From contig CAYZPM010000011.1 in the NCBI GenBank assembly GCA_964480365.1, positions 1-64,000 of the forward strand: 64,000 bases of DNA, written 5' to 3'. Positions 1 to 9,308 of the stretch are shown one piece after another. The DNA is from CAIQPV01 sp964480365. Its GTDB lineage: Bacteria > Pseudomonadota > Gammaproteobacteria > Burkholderiales > Gallionellaceae. Below the pieces are notes generated by a model that was given only the letters and a program-made list of their open reading frames with translations, was not told the origin of the DNA and ran no database searches. Position numbers and translations under genes: made by a program. Numbering within the stretch: the stretch's first letter is position 1; each line of letters opens with the position of its first letter.

Positions 1-77
1 AACGCGCCGATATGGCGATGTATCAGGCCAAGAAAGACGGGCGGAATTTGATCCGATTTTATCACTCGGAAAGTTAA
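1..77 (+). CDS. C-terminal end of a GGDEF-domain protein (partial)
   Basis: The first 77 bases encode the last 24 codons of a protein that begins before the window. The residues read ADMAMYQAKKDGRNLIRFY, the usual end of a diguanylate cyclase (GGDEF) domain, where an AD-AMY-AK-GRN motif closes the fold. The same motif occurs at the end of the GGDEF domain of the gene at 25989-28973. The protein stops here with no EAL domain after it, so it is a GGDEF-terminated signalling protein of unknown N-terminal architecture. The catalytic motif is outside the window, so activity cannot be judged. Confidence 0.85.
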   Translation, partial: RADMAMYQAKKDGRNLIRFYHSES

Positions 78-329
78 GTGGTCATCGGGAAAGCTTAATA
101 TCACCTTGGTGTCGCCTAACACCCTTTGGTGAACTCGGCATAAAATGATTCAGGTCGTAGCGGACACTGGATTCAGCAACAATGAACGGGCGCCAATCGG
201 CCATAATAGCCTTTGCAAACGTTCTCCATAATGAGCACTCACCACCGTATTTCATCGCCAAAAGGGGTGAAATAAAAAATCGCATGTACTCCAGGGTGAG
301 GGTGGCAATTACGATAGAGGAAACTTTTG

Positions 330-1907
330 ATGTTTTATTATCTTGGCGATGGTGTATTTGGCATGTCTACGAGTATAGCGAAAGGGATATATCAAAAGCG
401 CTCGTGCCTTTTGCTGCGCCGTCTTAGCTTAAGTTTGGCGATCAGCCTGGCATTGGGCGGCTGCGCTGTCGGCCCGGACTTCAAATCTCCATTGCCACCG
501 CAGGCTACCGGCAACGTATATGGCTCTACGCAACTGCCCACAACCACGGAAGAAGCGGCAGGCACGGATGCAGGCACGACGGGCATTGCCCAGCATATTG
601 TTTACGGACAGGAACTGCCCGCGCAGTGGTGGTTTCTTTTTCACTCCGAGGCGCTGAACCAACTGATACGCAACGCACTGCAACAGAACCCTACATTTGC
701 CTCGGCACAGGCATCCTTGCGTCAAGCCAGGGAGAATTTCAATGCTGAGTCCGGCTTGCTGCAATACCCGAACGTCAACGGCCAGCTCGGGGCCACTCGG
801 GAGCGAGCAGAACTCTTTAGTGTTACACCCAGCGATTTCAACCTCTATAATGCGACTGTCAATGTTTCCTACACGCTGGATGTGTTCGGCGCTTCACATC
901 GTCAGCTTGAAAGCTTGATGGCTGCGGTTGACTACCAGCAGTTTGAACTTGAAGCTGCCTACCAGATGTTGGTCTCCAATGTGGTGACAACTGCCATCAA
1001 GGAAGCCTCATTACGAGCGCAATTGCAAGCAACTCAGAATGTGCTGGATGCGCAACAGAAGCAGTTAGACGTAATTGAAAAACAGCTTGTCCTCGGCGCT
1101 GTCACCCGCTCAGTGAAACTAGCGCAGAGCACCCTGGTGGCACAAACGCAGGCACTGCTTGCACCACTGGAAAAATCACTGGCACAAACGCGTCATCAAT
1201 TGGCGGTTTATGTTGGCAAACTCCCCAGCGAATCCGGTCTGCCAGAATTTCAGCTCGATTCCCTGCAATTACCGCAGGATCTGCCTGTTTCACTGCCCTC
1301 TGCACTGGTACGACAGCGGCCAGATATACGCGCTAGCGAGGCGCTGTTGCATGCGGCCAGCGCCCAATTGGGAGTGGCTACCGCCAACCAGTATCCACAA
1401 ATCAATCTGACCGGCAGCTTTAGTGTCGAACGCATACAGCTCGGTAGTCTCGGTGCAAGCAGTACCTTGTGGAATCTGGGTGCCGGACTGACACAGTCGA
1501 TCTTTGATGCCGGTGCGCTTAGCGCAAAACGTCGTGCCGCCGAGGCCGCCTATGATCAGGCCGAGGCCCAATATCGCTGGACGGTCTTGACGGCGTTTCA
1601 GAATGTTGCGGACAACCTGCGTGCGATTGACTCTGATGCCACCACACTCAAAGCTCAGGCTAATGCCGAGTCGCTGGCGCGAGAGTCTTTGGAGATAAGC
1701 AAGCGTCAATATCAGTTAGGCGGCGTCAATTATCTGACCCTGCTCGATGCAGAGCGAAGTTATCAGCAGGCGCGTATCAATCTTGTGGTGGCACAGTCAG
1801 CGCGGCTTACCGATACTGCTGCCTTGTTCGTGGCTCTGGGTGGAGGATGGTGGAATCGCCCCAAAGATGATGATACAACTACAAAAGGACTGCCGGGCAA
1901 GAGTTAG
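330..1907 (+). CDS. RND efflux outer-membrane lipoprotein (OprM/NodT family)
   Basis: This is the outer-membrane channel of a tripartite RND efflux system. The protein has about 525 residues, with a signal peptide ending in a lipobox (LALGGC) and then AVGPDF, the standard start of mature NodT/OprM lipoproteins. Two TolC-type repeats follow, and the protein ends with the family signature ALGGGWWNRP. ATG 330 is preceded by AGAGGA at 316-321; a later ATG at 363 would also keep the signal peptide. It is the first gene of an operon with the adaptor (2001) and pump (3153). The order OMF-adaptor-pump differs from the common adaptor-pump-OMF order. The paralogue at 48212 belongs to the metal pump. 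Confidence 0.93.
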   Translation: MFYYLGDGVFGMSTSIAKGIYQKRSCLLLRRLSLSLAISLALGGCAVGPDFKSPLPPQATGNVYGSTQLPTTTEEAAGTDAGTTGIAQHIVYGQELPAQWWFLFHSEALNQLIRNALQQNPTFASAQASLRQARENFNAESGLLQYPNVNGQLGATRERAELFSVTPSDFNLYNATVNVSYTLDVFGASHRQLESLMAAVDYQQFELEAAYQMLVSNVVTTAIKEASLRAQLQATQNVLDAQQKQLDVIEKQLVLGAVTRSVKLAQSTLVAQTQALLAPLEKSLAQTRHQLAVYVGKLPSESGLPEFQLDSLQLPQDLPVSLPSALVRQRPDIRASEALLHAASAQLGVATANQYPQINLTGSFSVERIQLGSLGASSTLWNLGAGLTQSIFDAGALSAKRRAAEAAYDQAEAQYRWTVLTAFQNVADNLRAIDSDATTLKAQANAESLARESLEISKRQYQLGGVNYLTLLDAERSYQQARINLVVAQSARLTDTAALFVALGGGWWNRPKDDDTTTKGLPGKS

Positions 1908-2000
1908 GCTGCTTAGAAAACGCTGAGGGTTGGACTACTCATGGCGTGTACATCGAAATGTACTCATGAAATTGTAAACTGATTATTCAACGAGATAACT

Positions 2001-3143
2001 ATGACCAAACGAATGTTAATCATGCTGGGTTGCGTGGTGGTGTTAATTGCGGCTCTGGCTTTCGGCTTTTATTTGCATATCCAACAAATAATCGCCAACT
2101 CCCCAAAACCACAGCCGCAAACGGTGACCACGGCGGTAGTCTCGGCTCTGGAATGGCAGCCGCAGCTTACATCGGTGGGAACGCTGACGGCGGTGCATGG
2201 AGTGGATATAAGCAGTGAAGTTGCCGGACAGGTACGCAAGATCAATTTCAAATCCGGGCAGGATATAAAGGCCGACGATGTGCTGGTGCAACTTAATGCT
2301 GACTCGGATATTGCGCAACTGAACTCATTACAGGCCGCCGCTGATCTCGCCGCAATTACCTTGAAGCGCGATCAGGCGCAATTGATCGCGCAGGGTGTCA
2401 GCCAAGCTCAGGTCGACAGCGATGCGGCAGACCTGAAAAGCAAGAATGCACTGGTAGCGCAGCAACAAGCACTGGTCGCAAAAAAAACTATACGCGCTCC
2501 CTTTGCAGGCCGACTTGGCATTACCACCACCAACCCTGGGCAGTATCTAAACCCCGGCGACAAGATCGTGACATTGCAGGCGATTGATCCGATTTTTGTA
2601 GATTTCTTTTTACCCCAGCGGCAAGTTGGCGCTCTGTCCATTGGTCAGGTGGTCAATGCCCGCAGCGATTCGTACGAGGATAAGATATTTCACGGTAAAA
2701 TTACCGCGATCAGTCCGAAGGTGGATACGACCACGCGCAATGTGCAGGTTCAAGCGACCATTGCCAATCCCAAAAATCAGTTGTTGCCAGGAATGTTTGC
2801 CAACACCTTGGTCGATGTCGGCGAGAAAAAGCATTATCTGACTCTGCCGCAAACTGCAATCACTTACAATCCCTACGGTTCAACCGTGTTTCTTGTAAAA
2901 CCTGCGACGGCTAAAGGAGGCGAGGCCGCCGCCCCGCAGCATGAAGCCGGCTTGGAGGTACAACAAGCTTTCGTAACGACAGGCGAAACTCGTGGCGATC
3001 AGGTGGCTATCACGAGTGGCCTGCATGAAGGTCAAATGGTGGTTACCAGCGGTCAGATCAAGCTCAAGAACGGAACCCCTATCGTTGTCGACAATTCGGT
3101 ACAACCGGCCAATAGCCCTAACCCTACACCGCAAGAACACTAA
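2001..3143 (+). CDS. RND efflux periplasmic adaptor (HlyD/MFP family)
   Basis: This membrane-fusion protein links the inner-membrane pump at 3153 to the outer-membrane channel at 330. It has 380 residues: an N-terminal membrane anchor (about residues 5-25), a split lipoyl (barrel-sandwich) domain with the typical halves G-VDISSEVAGQV-KI and IRAPFAGRLG, a short alpha-helical hairpin rich in Ala and Gln between them, and a beta-barrel and membrane-proximal domain to the end. The hairpin is short, as in MexH/MdtA-like adaptors. It lies 9 bp upstream of the pump gene, so the two are surely co-transcribed. The substrate cannot be read from the sequence. Confidence 0.93.
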   Translation: MTKRMLIMLGCVVVLIAALAFGFYLHIQQIIANSPKPQPQTVTTAVVSALEWQPQLTSVGTLTAVHGVDISSEVAGQVRKINFKSGQDIKADDVLVQLNADSDIAQLNSLQAAADLAAITLKRDQAQLIAQGVSQAQVDSDAADLKSKNALVAQQQALVAKKTIRAPFAGRLGITTTNPGQYLNPGDKIVTLQAIDPIFVDFFLPQRQVGALSIGQVVNARSDSYEDKIFHGKITAISPKVDTTTRNVQVQATIANPKNQLLPGMFANTLVDVGEKKHYLTLPQTAITYNPYGSTVFLVKPATAKGGEAAAPQHEAGLEVQQAFVTTGETRGDQVAITSGLHEGQMVVTSGQIKLKNGTPIVVDNSVQPANSPNPTPQEH

Positions 3144-3152
3144 GGCATTGCC

Positions 3153-6100
3153 ATGAACTTCACCGACTTTTTTATTCGCCGACCGGTTCTGGCTACGACA
3201 GTGAGTTTGCTCATTGTCGTGCTTGGGTTGCGCTCGCTGTTCAATCTGCCGATCAACCAGTATCCGCGCACGCAGAATGCGGTGGTGACCATATCGACAA
3301 CCTATTATGGCGCCGACGCCCAGACGGTAGCCGGATTTATTACTCAACCTCTTGAATCTGCCATCGCCCAAGCGCAGGGCATCGACTATTTGTCTTCTTC
3401 AAGCAGCAGCGGGGTTTCAACCATTACCGCCACTCTGCGGTTGAATTATGATGCCAACCGCGCACTGACGGAAATCAATACTCAAGTCAATTCAGTCAAG
3501 AACCAATTACCTGCTCAGGCACAGACACCCGTATTAACCGTGCAGACCGGTCAAACGACGGATGCCATGTACATGGGTTTCTACAGCGACACTTTACCGA
3601 CTAACAACGTTACCGACTATCTATTGCGCGTGGTCAAGCCCAAGCTTGATTCGGTTGAGGGCGTACAGACCGCCGAGATTCTTGGCGCACGTCAGTTCGC
3701 GCTACGCGCATGGCTGGATTCCAACAAGATGGCTGCCCACGGCATTACCGCTGCCGATGTCAGCGCTGCACTCAATAGCAATAACTTTCTCGCGGCGCTG
3801 GGTTCCAGCAAAGGTCAAATGGTTACCATTCCCTTAACGGCGGGTACTGACCTGCATACGGTGGATGAATTCAAGAAGCTGGCCGTCAAACAAAATGGCG
3901 ACGCCATTGTGCATCTGGAGGACGTGGCAACAGTCACGCTGGGTTCGGAAAACTATGACTTCAACGTCGCATTCAGCGGCGTACGCTCGGTATTTATCGG
4001 CATCAAGGTCGCGCCCGAGGCAAACATTCTCGATGTTGCGAAACGCGTACGCGACGTGTTCCCCGGCATCCGCAGCCAATTGCCTGCAGGCCTTACCGGT
4101 CAGATCGTTTATGACTCTACTGACTTTATCAACACCTCCATTAATGAGGTGGTCAAAACCCTGGTCGAAGCGCTGTTGATCGTCACCGTTGTGATCTTCC
4201 TCTTCCTTGGCAGCTTCCGCGCGGTTCTGGTGCCAGTGATCGCGATGCCGCTTTCGCTCATCGGCACTTTTTTCATCATGCTAGTGCTCGGCTATTCCAT
4301 CAATCTTCTTACTTTATTGGCGCTGGTGCTCGCCATTGGCCTGGTGGTTGATGATGCGATCATTGTGGTCGAGAATGTCGACCGCCACATGAAAGAAGGT
4401 GCGTCTCCACTGGACGCGGCACTAATCGCGGCAAGGGAACTCGGCAGACCAATTCTGGCGATGACCATCGTGCTGATCGCGGTATATGTACCCATCGGTT
4501 TTCAGGGTGGGCTGACTGGTGCGCTGTTCACGGAATTTGCTTTTACCCTTGCAGGGGCGGTGACGGTCTCCGGCATCGTGGCGCTTACGCTTTCCCCCAT
4601 GATGTGTTCTCGTTTCTTCAAACCGGAACAGGACAGTGGCCGTTTTGTGCACGCGATTGACAAGACTTTCGAGAGCATTCGCCAAAAATATCAGCTGACG
4701 CTGCACAGCCTGCTGACAACCTGGCCGGTATTGATAGTAATGGGTGGTGCGTTGCTTGTGTTGCTTTTGGTAATGTTCAAGATGTCCAAGTCGGAACTGG
4801 CTCCGGAAGAAGATCAGGGTATCGTCTTATCGCAAGTTGTGGGCTCACCCACGGCAACGGCTGATCAAATGCAAACCTATGCCGACCAGATTTTCAAAAT
4901 CGGCAAGAGCATGCCTGAATACACGCAAATGTTTCAAATTACCGGTGTTCCAACATTGAACTCGGGAATAGGCGGCGTCCTGTTCAAACCTTGGGATCAA
5001 CGCTCACGCAGTGCCCATCAAATACAACAAGACCTCCAGGAGCGCTGGAATAAAGTCGCTGGTGCTCGCGTCGCTGCTTTTCAATTCCCGCCTTTACCGG
5101 GTTCTTCGGGCCTGCCGGTTCAGTTTGTGATTACCACTACCGAGTCTTTTGTAAATCTCAATGAAGTTGCTGAGCAGGTACTGGAAAAAGCGAAAGCCTC
5201 GGGCAAGTTTTACTTCATCGATACCGATCTGAAAATTGACAAGCCGCAAGCTACCGTTACGGTCGACCGTGACAAAATCAGCTCGCTGGGTTTGACGCAA
5301 CAAGACGTTGGCAACGCCCTCAGCGCAGCGCTGGGTGGCGACTATGTCAATTATTTCTCGATTGATGGCCGCTCGTACAAGGTGATTCCGCAAGTATTGC
5401 AAACAGACCGCCTTAACCCGTCGCAAGTGCTCGATTATTATATCAAGACGCCGAGCGGCAACATGTTTCCGGTAAGCACAGTAGCCAGCCTGAAATATGA
5501 AGTGGTACCCGAATCCATCACACGGTTTCAGCAGTTGAATTCGGTGACATTGTCTGGCGTGTCAGGGGCGTCGCAAGGCGATGTATTGCAATTCATGCGT
5601 GACACCGTAAAACAGGTGGCACCAGGCGGCTATAGCGTGGATTACTCCGGGCAATCGCGGCAATATATGCAGGAGTCGGGTGGGTTTCTGGTGACCATGC
5701 TGTTCTCCGTGATAATTGTGTTTCTGGCGCTGGCAGCATTGTTCGAAAGTTTCCGCGATCCCATCGTGATTCTGGTTTCGGTGCCTTTGGCCTTGTTCGG
5801 CGCCATGATATTTATCTTCCTTGGCTTTTCCTCAATGAATATCTACACAGAGGTTGGACTGGTGACGCTCATGGGATTGATCAGCAAACACGGCATTCTT
5901 ATAGTCGAAGTGGCTAATCAATTACGCAACACCGGTCTCAGCAAGCTTGAGGCTATCGTAGGGGCAGCGACAATACGTCTGCGCCCGATATTGATGACGA
6001 CAGCCGCCATGGTATTTGGAGTGGTGCCGCTGGTCATTGCCTTCGGTGCCGGTGCTGCCGGTCGCCACGCCATGGGCCTTGTTATATTCACTGGACTATC

Positions 6101-6218
6101 GATTGGCACGCTGTTTACGCTGTTCGTGATACCGGCCATGTATATGTTACTGGCCTCAAACAGGGTGACGGTTCAGGATGTAGCACCACGACCTTTACCG
6201 AACGCCATCACCGAATAG
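3153..6218 (+). CDS. RND multidrug efflux pump, HAE1 family
   Basis: This is an inner-membrane proton-driven pump of 1021 residues with the usual duplicated layout of 12 membrane helices and two large periplasmic loops. It starts FTDFFIRRPVLA, typical of HAE1 pumps. The proton-relay pair is present in TM4 (LAIGLVVDDAIIVVENV), and the matching Lys is in TM10 (GLISKHGILIVEVAN). Overall wording is closest in my memory to the MexI/MexW branch, but drug specificity is not readable. It is the third gene of the OMF-adaptor-pump operon. A DoxX gene lies convergent just downstream; in Pseudomonas mexGHI-opmD the first gene, mexG, is also a DoxX protein. Confidence 0.94.
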   Translation: MNFTDFFIRRPVLATTVSLLIVVLGLRSLFNLPINQYPRTQNAVVTISTTYYGADAQTVAGFITQPLESAIAQAQGIDYLSSSSSSGVSTITATLRLNYDANRALTEINTQVNSVKNQLPAQAQTPVLTVQTGQTTDAMYMGFYSDTLPTNNVTDYLLRVVKPKLDSVEGVQTAEILGARQFALRAWLDSNKMAAHGITAADVSAALNSNNFLAALGSSKGQMVTIPLTAGTDLHTVDEFKKLAVKQNGDAIVHLEDVATVTLGSENYDFNVAFSGVRSVFIGIKVAPEANILDVAKRVRDVFPGIRSQLPAGLTGQIVYDSTDFINTSINEVVKTLVEALLIVTVVIFLFLGSFRAVLVPVIAMPLSLIGTFFIMLVLGYSINLLTLLALVLAIGLVVDDAIIVVENVDRHMKEGASPLDAALIAARELGRPILAMTIVLIAVYVPIGFQGGLTGALFTEFAFTLAGAVTVSGIVALTLSPMMCSRFFKPEQDSGRFVHAIDKTFESIRQKYQLTLHSLLTTWPVLIVMGGALLVLLLVMFKMSKSELAPEEDQGIVLSQVVGSPTATADQMQTYADQIFKIGKSMPEYTQMFQITGVPTLNSGIGGVLFKPWDQRSRSAHQIQQDLQERWNKVAGARVAAFQFPPLPGSSGLPVQFVITTTESFVNLNEVAEQVLEKAKASGKFYFIDTDLKIDKPQATVTVDRDKISSLGLTQQDVGNALSAALGGDYVNYFSIDGRSYKVIPQVLQTDRLNPSQVLDYYIKTPSGNMFPVSTVASLKYEVVPESITRFQQLNSVTLSGVSGASQGDVLQFMRDTVKQVAPGGYSVDYSGQSRQYMQESGGFLVTMLFSVIIVFLALAALFESFRDPIVILVSVPLALFGAMIFIFLGFSSMNIYTEVGLVTLMGLISKHGILIVEVANQLRNTGLSKLEAIVGAATIRLRPILMTTAAMVFGVVPLVIAFGAGAAGRHAMGLVIFTGLSIGTLFTLFVIPAMYMLLASNRVTVQDVAPRPLPNAITE

Positions 6219-6257
6219 GAACCATGTGTCTCGGCACGATGCGACAATTTGGATAAA

Positions 6258-6686
6258 TCATTCACCAGTTTGTGCCTTGTTGCAGGCTTTGCAACATACT
6301 GCATCAGCACTGAATGCTCCTGCCCCAGCAACTGCAAAATAAAGAAAAGCAAAACAGTACAGGACTGCAAGCTCCCCTTGGTTCAGGATAGGCAGAAAGC
6401 CATGCGGTGCATGCGCCATGAAGTAAGCCACGGCCATCTCACCAGATAGAATAAAGGCAGTTGGTCGGGTGAATAAACCAACCAATATTAACAACCCACC
6501 TACTAATTCCAGCACTCCTGCAAAACCCAAAAGGGAAAACAATGTGACGTTATCGAACATGGCGATATGTGGCACACCAAATAATTTTGCCGTGCCATGC
6601 TGCATGTAGAGAAAGCCTATAACAATCCGCAGTATCCCCAAAACGCGGGGTGCCCAAACTGTATAAAATATTTTAGGAATTATCAT
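6258..6686 (-). CDS. DoxX family membrane protein
   Basis: This is a small inner-membrane protein of 142 residues with four predicted helices. Family features are the N-terminal RVLGILRIVIGFLYMQHGTAK, then FAGVLELVGGLLILVGLFTRP and a final FLYFAVAGAGAFSAD. The start MIIPKIFY at 6686 is chosen because GGAG sits 9 bases upstream on the minus strand; a longer reading from 6701 lacks a good ribosome site. DoxX proteins act in redox or membrane-associated processes, and MexG, part of an RND operon, is one of them. The gene converges on the RND operon with a gap of only 39 bp, so a functional link is possible but unproved. Confidence 0.88.
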   Translation of the reverse strand: MIIPKIFYTVWAPRVLGILRIVIGFLYMQHGTAKLFGVPHIAMFDNVTLFSLLGFAGVLELVGGLLILVGLFTRPTAFILSGEMAVAYFMAHAPHGFLPILNQGELAVLYCFAFLYFAVAGAGAFSADAVCCKACNKAQTGE

Positions 6687-6793
6687 AATTGAAGGCTCCA
6701 TTAAGAATAATTCATACAAGAGTTGCGTTGTAGTCCAGTGAATTCTCGTCTTTATTTCGAGTCTGCCATCTGTGTAAGTCAGTCTAGCCAAAG

Positions 6794-7174
6794 CTAATGC
6801 GGCACTGCTGGAACGAGTCGCCATGCCTCTGGGCAATTTGCTACATATGGATAATATTCTCTTAGAGAATCACAGAAATACCATATCTGTGCAGGCGGAG
6901 GTGTTACCAAAATTGGAGGAATGTAAGGATCGGGATATGGATAAACCGGAGTGGGGTAGTAATACCATACCCCCGCAGCAAGCCACCACCATCCAAGACG
7001 TCCTCCATGAGCTCCATGATACCAATGACCTCTTTGCCAAATTCCAACGTCATGCTCAGCAAACCTGTGAATTTCATGGTCGTGCCAATGCTCTCCCCTG
7101 TGCTTGGCAAAAGCAGGCAATGAAATTACCAACAAGACACCAGCCAATATTTTGACAACAATCTGTTTCATCAT
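6794..7174 (-). CDS. Small secreted His/Trp/Tyr/Pro-rich protein
   Basis: The protein has 126 residues. A clear Sec signal peptide (MKQIVVKILAGVLLVISLPAFA) is followed by a His-rich stretch (HRGEHWHDHEIH), a Trp/Tyr/Pro-rich middle, and a C-terminal motif with two Cys separated by YYPYVANC. That C-terminal pattern (CxS...YYPYV..C...W..V) recurs in many small uncharacterised exported proteobacterial proteins, so the family is real although its function is unknown. AGGAAG precedes the start at 7174. It overlaps the far upstream leader of the DoxX gene and may be co-transcribed with it. The His cluster could bind metal, but that is a guess. Confidence 0.75.
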   Translation of the reverse strand: MMKQIVVKILAGVLLVISLPAFAKHRGEHWHDHEIHRFAEHDVGIWQRGHWYHGAHGGRLGWWWLAAGVWYYYPTPVYPYPDPYIPPILVTPPPAQIWYFCDSLREYYPYVANCPEAWRLVPAVPH

Positions 7175-7294
7175 ATCTTCCTTTGGTCAGGACTCAATCT
7201 TGAGCTTGAAAACTGGTATCTTTATTATGACGTTTTTCTTTCATGGATTATAGTTTTCATGCGACTTGAAGCTGATCTTGTTCCTCCGTTGGGA

Positions 7295-7322
7295 GAAAAA
7301 ACGGGGCAGTCACCTGCCCCGT
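7295..7322 (-). terminator. Rho-independent terminator reading leftward
   Basis: A perfect 9-bp stem (ACGGGGCAG / CTGCCCCGT, 7301-7309 and 7314-7322) with a 4-base loop is followed on the minus strand by six T (7300-7295). It lies 120 bp upstream of the secreted-protein gene and 355 bp beyond the end of the PEP-CTERM gene, which already has its own terminator at 7626-7663. It therefore seems to end a transcript that starts between 7323 and about 7620. Confidence 0.75.
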
Positions 7323-7620
7323 GAAGCCCAAGTATTGCGCTTGGAAGGGGAGATACACTGTTGCAGCAATATTGTGCCGTTGCAGGCGTTTTGAAAATAT
7401 CAGTGATATGGCAAAAATCTATTAAGTAAAATTAGTAATAATTCCTCAGCGTTTGTCCTATGCCACTGCCGCGCAATTCTTTACACACGGCAGAATGCGC
7501 GGTCTGAACTTCCGATATCCTGGAGGTTGAGAAGCAGATCGAATGGTGGGTTATATAGCGACAGTCAGCTAGTGGCATGCTAGTGGCGTTAAGCATGTGT
7601 CAGAGATTGTCAGGCGTTAA
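7323..7620 (-). other. Non-coding gap with structured, possibly sRNA-encoding DNA
   Basis: No convincing coding sequence is seen in this gap. It contains an 11-bp imperfect hairpin at 7469-7502 (CCGCGCAATTCT against AGAATGCGCGG), a smaller CCAAG/CTTGG hairpin near 7328-7345, and the direct repeat CTAGTGGC at about 7569-7590. A strong leftward terminator follows directly at 7295-7322. A small RNA transcribed on the minus strand would explain an isolated terminator here. This is inference from structure alone. Confidence 0.3.
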
Positions 7621-7625
7621 GACCT

Positions 7626-7663
7626 AAAAAGCCACAAAAGGACATCCGTCCCTTTGTGGCTTT
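7626..7663 (-). terminator. Terminator of the larger PEP-CTERM gene
   Basis: The stem GCCACAAA / TTTGTGGC (7631-7638 and 7653-7660) is followed on the minus strand by TTTTT (7630-7626). It sits 15 bp after the stop of the gene at 7678-9189. Confidence 0.8.
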
Positions 7664-7677
7664 GGGTAAGGCTTGGC

Positions 7678-9189
7678 TTAAACGTTTTTCTTGCGACGCG
7701 CAGCAACAAAACCTGTCAGACCAAAACCTATGAGCATCAAAGCATAGGTTTCGGGTTCTGGAACGGCGGCAACAGGAGCAAACGCAACACCATTAACCAT
7801 GGTCTGACCGGTAGTATCCGTATACAGCGTGGTAAATTGTTCGCTGTTCACTTGAGAAATCGAAGTAGCACTCAGGTTGTCCGTGATTCCATACAAGTAA
7901 CTTTGCGAAAGCTCATTCAGCCCGTAGCTGGTAGCAAACAATTGCACCTGGCCATTAACCACCTGACCAGTCAGCCCCTTCAGACCCGTCACACCGGCTG
8001 CGGTAGGCGTAAGCGCGTTGGCAGTTGCGTTATTTACCAAATTCAAGCCATTGACAAGATCATAGTCCAGAGTCCATGTACCGTTTATCAACGACCATTT
8101 CTGCAGCCCTCCCTCACCCAATGCGGCTGCGTTGGCACTACCATTCTTTGGAGCACCGCTATCAGCCACATACATGGTGGTGGAATTGGCCATGAAAAAC
8201 TGCTCCGGGCTGAGGTACACGAACTTACCGTTTCGAGCGTTGTTTACCCCATTGTCCAAGCCGGCAGTCAGATTGATTGAGCCGTTGTTGCCACCCAACG
8301 ACAAGGGACTGGCTGGTGGCGTGATGTGAGTCGTTATCAGACCTGCAGCAGACGTTGGCAAGCTACTGGTGGCGGTAGTCAGCGTACTGACATTGGTGAA
8401 ATTTTGGCCCCCGCTTCCAGTTGGGTTTACATCGCGTGAAACATAAAGCGTATTTCCGCTTCCCGTGTTTGCGATCTGAACAACACGGGTATCCGTGCTG
8501 TTATCGATTGTCGTTGTGGTGGTTGCACCAAGGGTGGCATAAGCTACGCCCTGTGTGGGGTCAGTTTTGCTCGCCCCCTGGCCAGAGACGTAAAAAGAAG
8601 TTCCATCGACCGTCGCAACACTGCGCGGGTTGTTCTGGTTGAACACGCCAGTCAAGGCGGTGCTGGTATCAACGCTTGTATTGGCTCCTATCAATGCCAC
8701 TACACGAGATACTGTGGTGACAGGGCCCCCTGTCTGATTGGCTGCGGTAAGGCTCACGGTTTGACCAAGCGCGGCTGTGCCGTAGGTGGATGATGACGCG
8801 GAGTTGAACGTTGCGGCGTTCACCCCGTATCCCATCATGGTCAGGTACTGGCCGTTCGTAGACTGTTGCAGGATGCCTTCTGAGGCCGACCCATACTCTC
8901 CGGAAATCGCCGATTGATTACCGCTACTTGTCTGAGACAGTGTCAACGAACCAGCAAATGAGGCAGAAGCATCATTTGCGCCGAGTTGAAGCTGCTGCAA
9001 TACAATGGACGCAGCCGTATCAAGGTTGGTTCCGCCAGTGTTGGCGGCTGAAACAGTGCTGATAACGAGGTCACCTGCGGTAAATGAGGTAAGATCAGCC
9101 ATCGCCGACTGAGAAAAAGCAAGCGCTCCAAAAAGTACCGTGGTGGCCGACATTGCCGTGTAAAGTTTAGACATTCGACGGGTGTGCAT
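7678..9189 (-). CDS. PEP-CTERM sorted surface protein
   Basis: This exported protein has 503 residues. The signal peptide covers about residues 1-31 (…LFGALAFSQSAMA). A long Thr/Ser/Asn/Ala/Gly-rich middle of probable beta structure follows. The C-terminal sorting signal is VPEPETYALMLIGFGLTGF then AARRKKN: PEP motif, hydrophobic helix, basic tail. By family knowledge, such signals are cut by an exosortase and the proteins end up in the envelope or in biofilm/EPS matrix. No exosortase or EPS genes are in this window. Ribosome site GGAGAAG precedes ATG 9189. The middle repeats phrases such as LGGNNGSINL and contains no catalytic motif that I recognise. The leader is shared with the gene at 9309. 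Confidence 0.9.
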   Translation of the reverse strand: MHTRRMSKLYTAMSATTVLFGALAFSQSAMADLTSFTAGDLVISTVSAANTGGTNLDTAASIVLQQLQLGANDASASFAGSLTLSQTSSGNQSAISGEYGSASEGILQQSTNGQYLTMMGYGVNAATFNSASSSTYGTAALGQTVSLTAANQTGGPVTTVSRVVALIGANTSVDTSTALTGVFNQNNPRSVATVDGTSFYVSGQGASKTDPTQGVAYATLGATTTTTIDNSTDTRVVQIANTGSGNTLYVSRDVNPTGSGGQNFTNVSTLTTATSSLPTSAAGLITTHITPPASPLSLGGNNGSINLTAGLDNGVNNARNGKFVYLSPEQFFMANSTTMYVADSGAPKNGSANAAALGEGGLQKWSLINGTWTLDYDLVNGLNLVNNATANALTPTAAGVTGLKGLTGQVVNGQVQLFATSYGLNELSQSYLYGITDNLSATSISQVNSEQFTTLYTDTTGQTMVNGVAFAPVAAVPEPETYALMLIGFGLTGFVAARRKKNV

Positions 9190-9205
9190 AAAGACTTCTC
9201 CAAGG

Positions 9206-9279
9206 GTTAGTTAGTCAATTACCTGACAGGCTAAAAATAAAAACAAGCATTCTAGCCGCCCAGGTAACTTAATAACTTT
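9206..9279 (-). promoter_or_regulatory. Leader block shared by the two PEP-CTERM genes (copy 1)
   Basis: Read on the plus strand, this stretch has GTTAGTTAGTCA, then TGACAGGCT, an A/T-rich run, a GC-rich patch and AACTTT. The same order of words appears at 10146-10207 upstream of the second PEP-CTERM gene. Being upstream of both genes in the same orientation, it is likely the common promoter and 5' untranslated region. The exact promoter type is not determined. Confidence 0.5.
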
Positions 9280-9308
9280 GTGTTTGTATTTAGAATATAA
9301 GGCTCGGT

